This document shows, piece by piece, positions 1 to 5,449 of a stretch of DNA of 6,087 bases. Made by a program: the position numbers and the translations under genes. This stretch comes from Halobacteriales archaeon QH_8_67_36. GTDB taxonomy: Archaea; Halobacteriota; Halobacteria; Halobacteriales; Haloarculaceae. How positions within the stretch are numbered: position 1 is the stretch's first letter; each line of letters starts with the position of its first letter. Under the pieces are notes generated by a model. The model made no database searches. It was not told the DNA's origin and saw only the letters and a program-made list of their open reading frames with translations. The DNA lies in contig PXQZ01000050.1 in NCBI GenBank assembly GCA_003021755.1, positions 1 to 6,087 of the forward strand. Reading direction: 5' to 3'.

Positions 1-295
1 CCTGATGACGGGGCTCCCGCTGCAGTCGCTCATGGCCGCCGCCGACGAGCCCTACCACCAGCCGCTGCGCCTCTCGACCGTGATTCACGCGCCGGTCGAC
101 ACGGTCACCGACATCCTCGCCGACCACGAGGACGTGGCCACGCTGCTCGATAACGGCTGGCTCTCGCTGACCGTCATCGACCCGACGGAAGACCACGCCG
201 CCTTCGAGTACACCGGCGAACTCTCCTGGAGTCCGGCGGACGAGCGAGCGGCGGTTGCGACACCGGACGTGTCGGCGACCGTCGCCGACGACTGA
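1..295 (+). CDS. dabA: DabA-type (DUF2309) inorganic carbon transporter subunit, C-terminal fragment
   Basis: The gene enters from the left edge: the first full codon is at base 2 and the TGA stop is at 293-295, so about 97 C-terminal residues are visible. The ATG at 5 is internal, because homology runs straight up to it. The tail carries GLPLQSL, then HQPLRLSTVIHAPVDTVTDIL, LLDNGWLSLTVID and an ending FEYTGELSW, the pattern I know from the C-terminus of DUF2309/DabA proteins. In that family DabA is a large, peripheral, zinc-binding, beta-carbonic-anhydrase-like protein that works with the NuoL-like membrane protein DabB to accumulate inorganic carbon. The zinc ligands and the dabB partner would lie left of the window and cannot be checked. 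The last ~20 residues (ADERAAVATPDVSATVADD) are a low-complexity acidic tail typical of halophiles. The family call is by recognised pattern, not by a search. Confidence 0.82.
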   Translation, partial: LMTGLPLQSLMAAADEPYHQPLRLSTVIHAPVDTVTDILADHEDVATLLDNGWLSLTVIDPTEDHAAFEYTGELSWSPADERAAVATPDVSATVADD

Positions 296-308
296 ACGAG
301 AGACGCTG

Positions 309-329
309 TCGGCCGGCCCGGCCGGCCGA
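309..329. repeat. 21-nt near-perfect palindrome after dabA
   Basis: The sequence is TCGGCCGGCC, a single central C, then GGCCGGCCGA: ten base pairs of dyad symmetry 14 nt beyond the dabA stop. It could form an RNA hairpin (with a few central bases unpaired) at the 3' end of the dabA transcript. No T-run follows, so it is not a classical terminator. It may equally be a protein site or chance in GC-rich DNA. Confidence 0.5.
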
Positions 330-347
330 GTGACAATCGAGAAGTGG

Positions 348-356
348 TTACTTTTA
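348..356 (+). promoter_or_regulatory. Putative TATA box of the ridA-like gene
   Basis: TTACTTTTA is the only AT-rich stretch between dabA and the ridA-like ATG. It is centred about 26 nt before that ATG, the spacing expected of a haloarchaeal leaderless promoter. No Shine-Dalgarno precedes the ATG, which fits leaderless translation. Confidence 0.5.
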
Positions 357-377
357 CTCGCGCTGTCGAAGCAGTGT

Positions 378-749
378 ATGGGACGAAACCGCGTTTCGTC
401 GGGAACGGACTGGGAGTCGCGCGTCGACTACTCACGGGCGACCCGGACCGGCAGGACGGTTCACGTCTCCGGGACGACGGGGACGGGCGGATAGTCGGGA
501 ACGGCGACGCGTACACCCAGCCAACAGGCGCTCCGAAACGCCGAGCGCGCCCTCGACGAAATCGACGCGTCGCTCGAAGACGTCGTCAGCGGACTGTACG
601 TTACGGAATCGACCGATGGGAGGCAGTCGGAGACACACAGGGAGGTGTTCGATGACGTCCGCCTGGCGACCAGCATGATCGAGGTGAGTCGCCTCATCGA
701 CCCCGCGATGCTGGTCGAAATAGAGGCGGTGGCGATCGTCGCCGAGTGA
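378..749 (+). pseudogene. RidA/YjgF/UK114-family protein, frameshifted
   Basis: No single frame gives the whole protein, but joined frames give a typical RidA-family chain. Frame 1 from ATG 378 reads MGRNRVSSGTDWESRVDYSR and on to VHVSGTTG, then hits TAG at 492-494. The neighbouring frame carries GRIVGNGDAYTQ (485-520). Frame 1 resumes with QALRNAERALDEIDASLEDVV and LYVT (525-605). The neighbouring frame then holds GIDRWEAVGDT (605-637). Frame 1 ends with HREVFDDV, ATSMIEVSRLIDPAMLVEIEAVAIVAE and TGA at 747-749. At least four indels are needed, two close to compensating the other two. Repaired length is about 125 residues, normal for the family. Classical RidA proteins are enamine/imine deaminases with an Arg in the motif that here reads ATSMIEV; Thr stands at that place, so this is more likely one of the Rid groups lacking that Arg. 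Either a decaying gene or a run of sequencing indels. Confidence 0.8.
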
Positions 750-762
750 GTCCCGAGTGACA

Positions 763-775
763 CGGTCGGCGACCG
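763..775 (+). other. Small hairpin after the ridA-like gene
   Basis: CGGTC-GGC-GACCG forms a 5-bp stem with a 3-nt loop, 13 nt after the ridA-like stop codon. It could mark a transcript 3' end, but no T-run follows. An 8-bp direct repeat CCGAGTGA (742-749 and 753-760) sits just before it, spanning the stop codon. Confidence 0.25.
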
Positions 776-837
776 ACCATCTCTCGCGATCTACCGGATA
801 TTCCGTATAGCGTTATTTGATTTACCGTCTGCTCGCT

Positions 838-858
838 CCCGACGCGTCGGGCTTTTAG
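838..858 (+). promoter_or_regulatory. rio2 promoter: 14-bp palindrome directly abutting the TATA box
   Basis: CCCGACGCGTCGGG (838-851) is a perfect 14-bp palindrome. It is followed without a gap by CTTTTAG (852-858), a TATA-like element centred about 28 nt before the rio2 ATG. The palindrome occupies the position of the TFB recognition element (BRE). This geometry suits a leaderless transcript starting at or near 883. The role of the palindrome as an operator is inference. Confidence 0.5.
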
Positions 859-882
859 GAGTCGGGCGATTATGCGCCGCTA

Positions 883-1791
883 ATGGTCCAGAACGTGGCG
901 TCCGTGATGACGGAGCTGGAGCCGGAGGATTTCCACCTACTGTCGGGGGTCGAACAGGGGATGCGCTTCTCGGAGTACGTCAACCGCGACAAACTGACGG
1001 ACTTCTCCCGGCTGAGCGAGGAGAACGTCGACTACCGGCTGGACCGGTGTGCGGACAGAGGGCTGGTCGAGCGCAGGACTATCCAGTACGAGGGCTTCAA
1101 GCTCACCTTCGAGGGGTACGACGCGCTGGCCCTGCACACTTTCGTCGAGCGGGATACCATCGAGGGGTTCGGGTCGCCACTGGGCGTGGGCAAAGAAAGC
1201 GACGTCTACGAGGTTCAGTCGTACAAGCCGCTGGCGCTCAAGTACCACCGCGAGGGGTACACCGACTTCCGCGAAGTGATGCGCGAGCGCGAGTACACCG
1301 CCGACCGCGACCACGTCTCCTGGCTCTACACCGCCCGGAAGGCCGCCGAACGGGAGTACGAGGCCCTGGAGACGCTGTACCCGGACGTCTCGGTCCCCCA
1401 GCCAATCGACACGAACCGCCATGCCATCGTCATGGAAAAGGTCGGCGGCGTGGAACTCTCCCGGACGGGGCTGGAAAACGAACAAGTCGTCCCGATACTC
1501 GACCTCGTTCTGGACGAGATGGAAACGGCCTACGACGAGGGGTTCGTCCACGCGGACATGAGCGAGTACAACGTCTTCGTCACGACCCAGGGGGTCGTGG
1601 TCTTCGACTGGCCACAGGCGATACCGACCGACCACGAGAACAGCGAGGAACTGCTAGCCCGGGACGTCGAGAACATCGTAGGCTACTTCCAACGGAAATA
1701 CCCCGCACACGTCGGGGAGGTCGACGCCGGCGCGGTGGCGGCGGCGCTGACCGACAGGAGCTTCGAGACGGTCACTGATTACACCGTTTGA
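883..1791 (+). CDS. rio2: RIO2-type serine/threonine protein kinase/ATPase
   Basis: This intact 302-residue protein has the RIO2 layout. Residues ~1-90 form the N-terminal winged-helix domain peculiar to RIO2. The RIO kinase fold follows: P-loop GVGKESDV at 101-108, the ATP-binding Lys in ALKYHREG (K120), the catalytic loop HADMSEYN at 223-230 (D225, N230) and the metal-binding Asp of FDWPQ (D242). All key residues are present and the length is normal for archaea. RIO2 acts in the cytoplasm in late maturation of the small ribosomal subunit. The ATG at 883 is chosen because a TATA-like element lies 28 nt before it and there is no Shine-Dalgarno, indicating a leaderless mRNA. A three-codon ORF (ATG 872, MRR) ends in TAATG over the start and would lie outside a leaderless transcript. 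It appears to be a single-gene unit. Confidence 0.95.
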   Translation: MVQNVASVMTELEPEDFHLLSGVEQGMRFSEYVNRDKLTDFSRLSEENVDYRLDRCADRGLVERRTIQYEGFKLTFEGYDALALHTFVERDTIEGFGSPLGVGKESDVYEVQSYKPLALKYHREGYTDFREVMREREYTADRDHVSWLYTARKAAEREYEALETLYPDVSVPQPIDTNRHAIVMEKVGGVELSRTGLENEQVVPILDLVLDEMETAYDEGFVHADMSEYNVFVTTQGVVVFDWPQAIPTDHENSEELLARDVENIVGYFQRKYPAHVGEVDAGAVAAALTDRSFETVTDYTV

Positions 1792-1877
1792 GGCCGCTCG
1801 TCCCCGTTTTCGCCGGAGGGAGTCCTGAGCGACGGCACTGAGAGCCACTCGCTAGCGAACTGGTAAAGTGCATAGAG

Positions 1878-1887
1878 CTATATCAAA
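1878..1887 (+). promoter_or_regulatory. Candidate distal TATA box upstream of the halocyanin gene
   Basis: GCTATATCAA is the best TATA-like sequence in the 218-nt gap between rio2 and the halocyanin gene. A start about 25-28 nt downstream would fall near 1908-1912 and give the halocyanin mRNA a leader of about 100 nt. That leader would contain an 18-codon ORF (1921-1977) and an inverted repeat (1981-2001). A weaker element closer to the gene cannot be excluded. Confidence 0.35.
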
Positions 1888-1980
1888 TCGGCGTCAGCGG
1901 CGGACAGACACACGGCGAACATGGCCCGGAACGCCCGTCTCCGCCCTACAACGCGGCTCGGCTACGAGACCGGGTGACGT

Positions 1981-2001
1981 AAGTTCGAGAAACCCGAACT
2001 T
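1981..2001. repeat. 7-bp inverted repeat just before the halocyanin start
   Basis: AAGTTCG (1981-1987) and CGAACTT (1995-2001) are perfect inverse copies separated by 7 nt, ending 8 nt before the ATG at 2010. As DNA this could be an operator, and as RNA a hairpin beside the start codon. No Shine-Dalgarno is visible between it and the ATG. Confidence 0.4.
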
Positions 2002-2009
2002 CAAGTAAG

Positions 2010-2441
2010 ATGCACCGACGAACGATACTACGAGCGAGCGGCGTGGCACTGGTAGGGGGGCTCGCGGGCTGTGGCGGGTCGGAGTCGACGGACACGCCGA
2101 CCCCTGCGGAGACGGACGCGGGCACGCTGGTCGAGATGAACGACGGCCTCAACTTCGAGCCCGCGGAGGTCACCGTGAGCGTCGGCGACACGGTCACCTG
2201 GGAGACCGTCGGGTCGGTCGCTCACAGCGTCACCGCCTACGAGGACGAGTTGCCCGAGGACGCGACGTACTTCGCCTCGGGCGGGTTCGACAGCGAGTCG
2301 GCCGCCCGGGACAACTACCCGGCCGAGGGTAGCGTCGGCGCCGACGAGACGTACGAGAACACCTTCGAGACGGCGGGGGAGTTCCCGTACTTCTGTATCC
2401 CCCACGAGTCCGGGATGAAAGGCACCGTCGTCGTCGAGTGA
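2010..2441 (+). CDS. Halocyanin-like type 1 copper protein (Tat lipoprotein)
   Basis: The 143-residue protein starts MHRRTILRASG (twin-arginine type), has a short hydrophobic stretch, and a lipobox LAGC at 18-21. It should therefore be exported by Tat and anchored by lipid on C21 outside the membrane. A Thr/Glu/Asp-rich linker (24-40) leads into a cupredoxin domain (~41-143) with NFEPAEVTVSVGDTVTW, the first copper ligand H72 in AHSV, and the C-terminal ligand set C129, H132 and M136 in FCIPHESGM. Such proteins carry electrons at the cell surface, often between bc-type complexes or photosynthetic-like chains and terminal oxidases. The ligand loop is C-x2-H-x3-M, one residue shorter than the C-x2-H-x4-M of plastocyanin-type proteins. 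The start is fixed by the Tat/lipobox signal. The stop is one base from the stop of the converging epimerase gene. The electron partner cannot be told from here. Confidence 0.9.
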   Translation: MHRRTILRASGVALVGGLAGCGGSESTDTPTPAETDAGTLVEMNDGLNFEPAEVTVSVGDTVTWETVGSVAHSVTAYEDELPEDATYFASGGFDSESAARDNYPAEGSVGADETYENTFETAGEFPYFCIPHESGMKGTVVVE

Positions 2442-2442
2442 G

Positions 2443-3346
2443 TCAGTTCAGGTAGTCGTGCAGGCCGTCGGCGAGCGAAACCGTGGGCTCGAAGCCCAGT
2501 CGCTCGCGGGCTTTCGTGATGTCGGCACCGGAGTGGCGGATGTCGCCCTCGCGGGCGTCGACGTGGGCTATCTCGGCGGCCGGGTCGATCTCGTCTCTGA
2601 GTATCTCCGCGAGCCGTCGGACCGAGGTCCGCGAGCCGGTGCCGACATTGAACGCCTCGCCGGTCGCGTCGGTGGTGGCGGCGAGGCAGTTCGCCTGCAC
2701 CACGTCGGCGACGTTGACGAAGTCACGGGTCTGCTCGCCGTCGCCGTGGACGGTCAGCGGGCCGCCGTCGCGGGCCTGCTCGGTGAAGGCCTTGATGACG
2801 CCGGCGTAGTCCCCGCCCGACTGGCGCGGCCCGTAAATGTTGAAATAGCGCAACGTGACCGTCGGGAGGTCATAGAGGTCAGCGTACAGCCGGCAGTAGT
2901 GATCGCTGGTCAGTTTCTCCAGCCCGTAGGGTGAGGCGGGGTCCTTGGACTCGGTCTCGGTGACTGGCAGGGCGTCGGGCGCGCCGTAGACGGCGGCGCT
3001 GGAGGCGAAGACGACGCGGGCGTCTTCCCGGCGTGCGGCCTCCAGCACCGCAAGGGTACCGTTAGCGTTAACCGCGTTGCTCGTCGTCGGGTCCTCGATG
3101 GAGCGGGCGATGCTGACGATGGCCGCCTGATGGAAGACGAGGTCGACGCCGTCCATGGCCTCGGACAGCACCGCGTCGTCGCGGACGTCCCCCTCGACGA
3201 CCGTCGCGTCGTCGGGGACGTTCGCCCGCTTGCCGCTGGAGAAGTCGTCGAGAATCCGAACCTCGTTGTCGGGGAGGTGGGCATCGGCGATGTGACTCCC
3301 AACGAAGCCGGCGCCGCCGGTGACGAGAACCGTCCTGTCGGGTCAC
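2443..3346 (-). CDS. NAD-dependent epimerase/dehydratase (UDP-glucose 4-epimerase-like), frameshifted near its start
   Basis: An extended short-chain dehydrogenase lies on the minus strand as last gene of the operon. In the main frame one reads TVLVTGGAGFVGSH (the NAD-binding glycine motif), VRILDDFSSGKRANV, FHQAAIVSI, the catalytic SSAAVYG, Y-x3-K in SPYGLEKL, RYFNIYGPRQ, and the C-terminal substrate-binding part ending HDYLN. Repaired length is about 300 residues, normal for the family. It should interconvert sugar nucleotides for glycan or surface-layer synthesis; the substrate is unknown. Upstream of the glycine motif, however, the frame meets TGA after four codons and has no start. The likely start GTG (3346-3344, reading VTRQ) is in another frame, separated by one extra G at 3334. 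The first start codon left in frame is GTG 3171, which would lose the NAD-binding fold. The gene follows tfb by 33 nt. Frameshift mutation and sequencing indel are both possible. Confidence 0.85.
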
Positions 3347-3379
3347 ACCGGGTGGCCGGCGCCGAGGGATGACTCCGGG

Positions 3380-4378
3380 TTACGCGCTGGCGTTGGAGCC
3401 GCTCGTCGCGCTGGTGTCGCGGGCGGACTCGGCTTCGAGCAGTTCGCGATAGCGGTCGCGGATGGTGACCGTGCTCACGTCGGTGGCCTCGCTCACCGTC
3501 TCCTGGGTGAGTTCCTCGTTGACCAGCAGGCCGGCGGCGTAGATGGCCGCGGCGGCCAGGCCGACGGGACTCTTGCCGCTGTGGACGTTGGCGGCCTTGC
3601 CGGTCTCCAGCAGTTCGCGGGCCCGGCGCATCAGTTCGTCGCTGGCGTCGACGGCCGAGGCGAACTTCGTGAGGTAGTCGGTCGGGTCCGGCGGGCCGAT
3701 TTCCAGCGCGAGTTCGCGGTTGATGTACCGGTAGGCCCGCGTGAACTTCTGCTCGTCGACGCGGCTCACGAGCACCATGTCGTCGATGGTCTGCGGGAGG
3801 TTCGCCTGCCGGATGGCGGCGTACAGCGAGGCGGTGGCGATGCCCTCGATGGAGCGCCCCGGGAGCAGCCCGTCGTCCAGCGCCCGCCGGTAGACGACGC
3901 TCGCCGTCTCGCGGGCGCTCTCGGGGACGCCCAGCGCCGAGCCCATGCGGTCGATTTCGCCCAGCGCCTGCTTGAGGTTGCGCTCGCTGTGGTCGCGGGT
4001 GCGGAACCGCTCGTTCCACGTGCGCAGGCGCTGCATCTTCTCGCGCTGGCTCGCCGACAGCGCGTTGCCGTTGGCGTCCTTGTCCTGCCAGCCGATGTTG
4101 GTCGACAGTCCCTCGTCGTGCATCATCTTGGTCGTCGGGGCGCCGACGCGGGACTTCCGGTCGCGCTCGGCCGAGTCGAAGGCGCGCCACTCGGGGCCGT
4201 GGTCTATCTCGTCCTCCTCGACGACGAGCCCACAGTCCCCACAGACCGTTTCGCCGCGGGACGCGTCGCTGGTGAGCGAGCCACCACAGTCCGGGCAGCG
4301 GTGGTCGTCAGCGACCGCTTCTTCCTCGTCGGTGTCGCGCTCGTGGGCGTGGGCGTCGTAGGTGCTGAGTGTAGTCAT
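3380..4378 (-). CDS. tfb: Transcription initiation factor TFB (TFIIB homologue)
   Basis: This 332-residue protein is a complete archaeal TFB. The N-terminal zinc ribbon has CPDC (28-31) and CGDC (46-49), followed by GLVVEEDEIDHGPEWRAF. The B-reader/linker region (~62-105) contains SRVGAPTTKMMHDEGLSTNIGW. Two cyclin-like repeats follow, at about 130-220 and 228-318; the second holds a helix-turn-helix (TQETVSEATDVSTVTIRDRY, 291-310) of the kind that reads the BRE upstream of TATA. TFB bridges TBP-bound promoters and RNA polymerase. Haloarchaea usually carry several tfb paralogues with partly specialised targets; which one this is cannot be decided here. The ATG at 4378 overlaps the upstream regulator's stop as ATGA, so translation is probably coupled. 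The stop is 33 nt before the likely start of the epimerase. Confidence 0.94.
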   Translation of the reverse strand: MTTLSTYDAHAHERDTDEEEAVADDHRCPDCGGSLTSDASRGETVCGDCGLVVEEDEIDHGPEWRAFDSAERDRKSRVGAPTTKMMHDEGLSTNIGWQDKDANGNALSASQREKMQRLRTWNERFRTRDHSERNLKQALGEIDRMGSALGVPESARETASVVYRRALDDGLLPGRSIEGIATASLYAAIRQANLPQTIDDMVLVSRVDEQKFTRAYRYINRELALEIGPPDPTDYLTKFASAVDASDELMRRARELLETGKAANVHSGKSPVGLAAAAIYAAGLLVNEELTQETVSEATDVSTVTIRDRYRELLEAESARDTSATSGSNASA

Positions 4379-5166
4379 AATAGTGGGGGAAGCGCGAGGA
4401 CTCGCGTGTGGCCGCCCTCCGCGACGGCCTCCTCGGCGTCGACGGGCCCCATCGACCGGGTGACGAAGGAGCGAACTATCCACGCCTCCGCACGCTGGAG
4501 GCGGTACTGCAGCGTCGACCGCGAGACGTCGAGGCGCTCCGCGAGTTCGGTCAGCGAGACGTCCCGCGGCGTCCGGTAGTAGCCGTAGTCGACGGCGGCC
4601 TCGACGGCGGCCTGCTGTTCGGGCGGCAGTTCGGCCAGCGTGACGGCCTCGTCGGCCCAGTAGGCCGGCTCGCCCAGCTGGCGGAACTCGACGGTGAGGC
4701 CCGGGCGAAGCTCCGCTTCGAGCGCCGAGAAGAGGTCGTCGACGCCCTCGTCGGAGCACAGCAGGAGCCGCCACTCACACCGGCTCCCCCGCCGTTCGGT
4801 CTCACAGAGGACGCCCTGGCCGACGTGTTCGATGGCGAGTCTCGGGATGGAGTGGCAGTCGCCGGCCTCCGACCGGTAGCTGTAGACGGTCCGTCGGCCC
4901 GCCTCCCGCGCGATGACCTCGTAGTGCCAGTCGGTGATGCAGTCGCGGGTCCCGATACACTCGGTACACTGGACCGGGCTGTCGAAGACCTCGTCCAGCC
5001 GTTCGAGCGCCGACTCGGGCCCGGCCACTCGTTCGAGGCGCCACATCCCGTGGTTGGTGACGTTACAGGCGATAGAGCGGGAGTGGGTCTCAGGGTGGTC
5101 GATGAACACGTCCATCAGCGGGTCCACGTTCCGGTCGTAGTCGATAGTGAAGATGAACTCGCGCAT
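4375..5166 (-). CDS. HTH-10 family (bacterio-opsin activator-type) regulator with Cys-rich sensor-like domain
   Basis: The 263-residue protein ends in the HTH-10 domain of haloarchaeal Bat-like regulators. It has LPPEQQAAVEAAVDYGYY (180-197) followed by the helix-turn-helix SLTELAERLDVSRSTLQYRL (204-223). The first ~165 residues begin MREFIFTIDYD and are of a haloarchaeal type I do not recognise beyond its usual link to HTH-10. They are rich in Cys: C34, a C67-x2-C70-x5-C76 cluster, C104 beside H105, C121, C130 and C137. This invites a metal-binding or redox-sensing role, which is inference. A DNA-binding role is firm; targets are unknown, though self-control and control of its own operon are plausible. 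A well-placed TATA box (5190-5196) lies 27 nt before the ATG, indicating a leaderless mRNA. The stop overlaps the tfb start by four bases. Confidence 0.88.
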   Translation of the reverse strand: MREFIFTIDYDRNVDPLMDVFIDHPETHSRSIACNVTNHGMWRLERVAGPESALERLDEVFDSPVQCTECIGTRDCITDWHYEVIAREAGRRTVYSYRSEAGDCHSIPRLAIEHVGQGVLCETERRGSRCEWRLLLCSDEGVDDLFSALEAELRPGLTVEFRQLGEPAYWADEAVTLAELPPEQQAAVEAAVDYGYYRTPRDVSLTELAERLDVSRSTLQYRLQRAEAWIVRSFVTRSMGPVDAEEAVAEGGHTRVLALPPLL

Positions 5167-5187
5167 GGACGGGGTACGGGGTCAAGG

Positions 5188-5198
5188 GGCTTATATCC
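5188..5198 (-). promoter_or_regulatory. TATA box of the HTH-10/tfb/epimerase operon
   Basis: On the minus strand this reads GGATATAAGCC, the clearest TATA box in the window. The core ATATAAG (5196-5190) is centred 27 nt before the ATG at 5166, the leaderless spacing of haloarchaea. No Shine-Dalgarno lies before that ATG. Confidence 0.7.
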
Positions 5199-5207
5199 CC
5201 ACCAATC

Positions 5208-5223
5208 TTCGGCATGCGCCGAA
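5208..5223. promoter_or_regulatory. Inverted repeat just upstream of the HTH-10 operon core promoter
   Basis: TTCGGC-ATGC-GCCGAA is a perfect 6-bp dyad with a 4-nt centre. It lies about 10-12 bp beyond the TATA box, just outside the expected BRE, where archaeal activators commonly bind. It could be the site of the HTH-10 protein itself or of another regulator; this is inference from position. Confidence 0.4.
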
Positions 5224-5389
5224 CCGTAGCTGCCAGTACGGCCAGGACCGGTAGGTCCGCGCACCTATAGCCAGCCGGTCTCCAGGTCGATGGAGTCTGG
5301 CGGCGATGACGCGATCCATATCAGCACCGACGCGGCCTTCGGATGTGAGCAGCCGAACGTGTTCCTACGGGTCGGGAACGGTGCATGAG

Positions 5390-5406
5390 CGACCGTCCCA
5401 CGGTCG
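5390..5406. repeat. 7-bp inverted repeat upstream of the rpl15e promoter
   Basis: CGACCGT-CCC-ACGGTCG is a perfect 7-bp dyad with a 3-nt centre. It ends 14 nt before the putative rpl15e TATA box, a plausible place for an activator or repressor site. It could also be a chance hairpin in GC-rich DNA. Confidence 0.4.
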
Positions 5407-5414
5407 AGCGCCTT

Positions 5415-5427
5415 CGAACCGTTTAAG
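5415..5427 (+). promoter_or_regulatory. Putative BRE/TATA of rpl15e
   Basis: CGAACC followed by GTTTAAG resembles a haloarchaeal BRE plus TATA box. Transcription would begin roughly at 5448-5453, leaving a leader of about 120 nt before the ATG at 5570. No better TATA-like sequence lies between here and the gene. Confidence 0.5.
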
Positions 5428-5449
5428 ACCGCGAGTACGGAACAGTCGG

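Noticed and set aside
378..749. Programmed ribosomal frameshifting in the ridA-like gene
   Set aside because: Four shifts in 370 nt with no slippery heptamer or pseudoknot visible; indels are far simpler.
872..885. Three-codon uORF (MRR) overlapping the rio2 start as TAATG
   Set aside because: With the TATA box at 852-858 transcription should begin at about 880-883, so the uORF's ATG would not be in the mRNA.
937..1635. Minus-strand open frame of about 230 codons within rio2
   Set aside because: The plus strand encodes all RIO2 catalytic motifs; the antisense frame shows none.
2910..4190. Long minus-strand open frame in another frame through tfb and the epimerase
   Set aside because: Arg/Pro/Ser-rich low-complexity translation typical of a shifted reading of GC-rich coding DNA; the true frames carry clear domains.
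3320..4579. Long plus-strand open frame (over 400 codons) opposite tfb and the regulator
   Set aside because: It has no recognisable motif, and the opposite strand codes for a complete TFB; high GC keeps antisense frames free of stops.
4378..4774. Extension of TFB upstream of ATG 4378 in the same frame
   Set aside because: The extension is Arg/Gly/Pro-rich, overlaps the HTH-10 gene, and normal TFB homology starts just after the ATG at 4378 with an ATGA overlap.
4408..5229. Plus-strand open frame of about 270 codons opposite the HTH-10 gene
   Set aside because: A shadow of the HTH-10 coding frame with no family resemblance.
5290..5388. 32-codon plus-strand ORF in the divergent intergenic region
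   Set aside because: No Shine-Dalgarno, no well-placed TATA box and no family resemblance; length is expected by chance.
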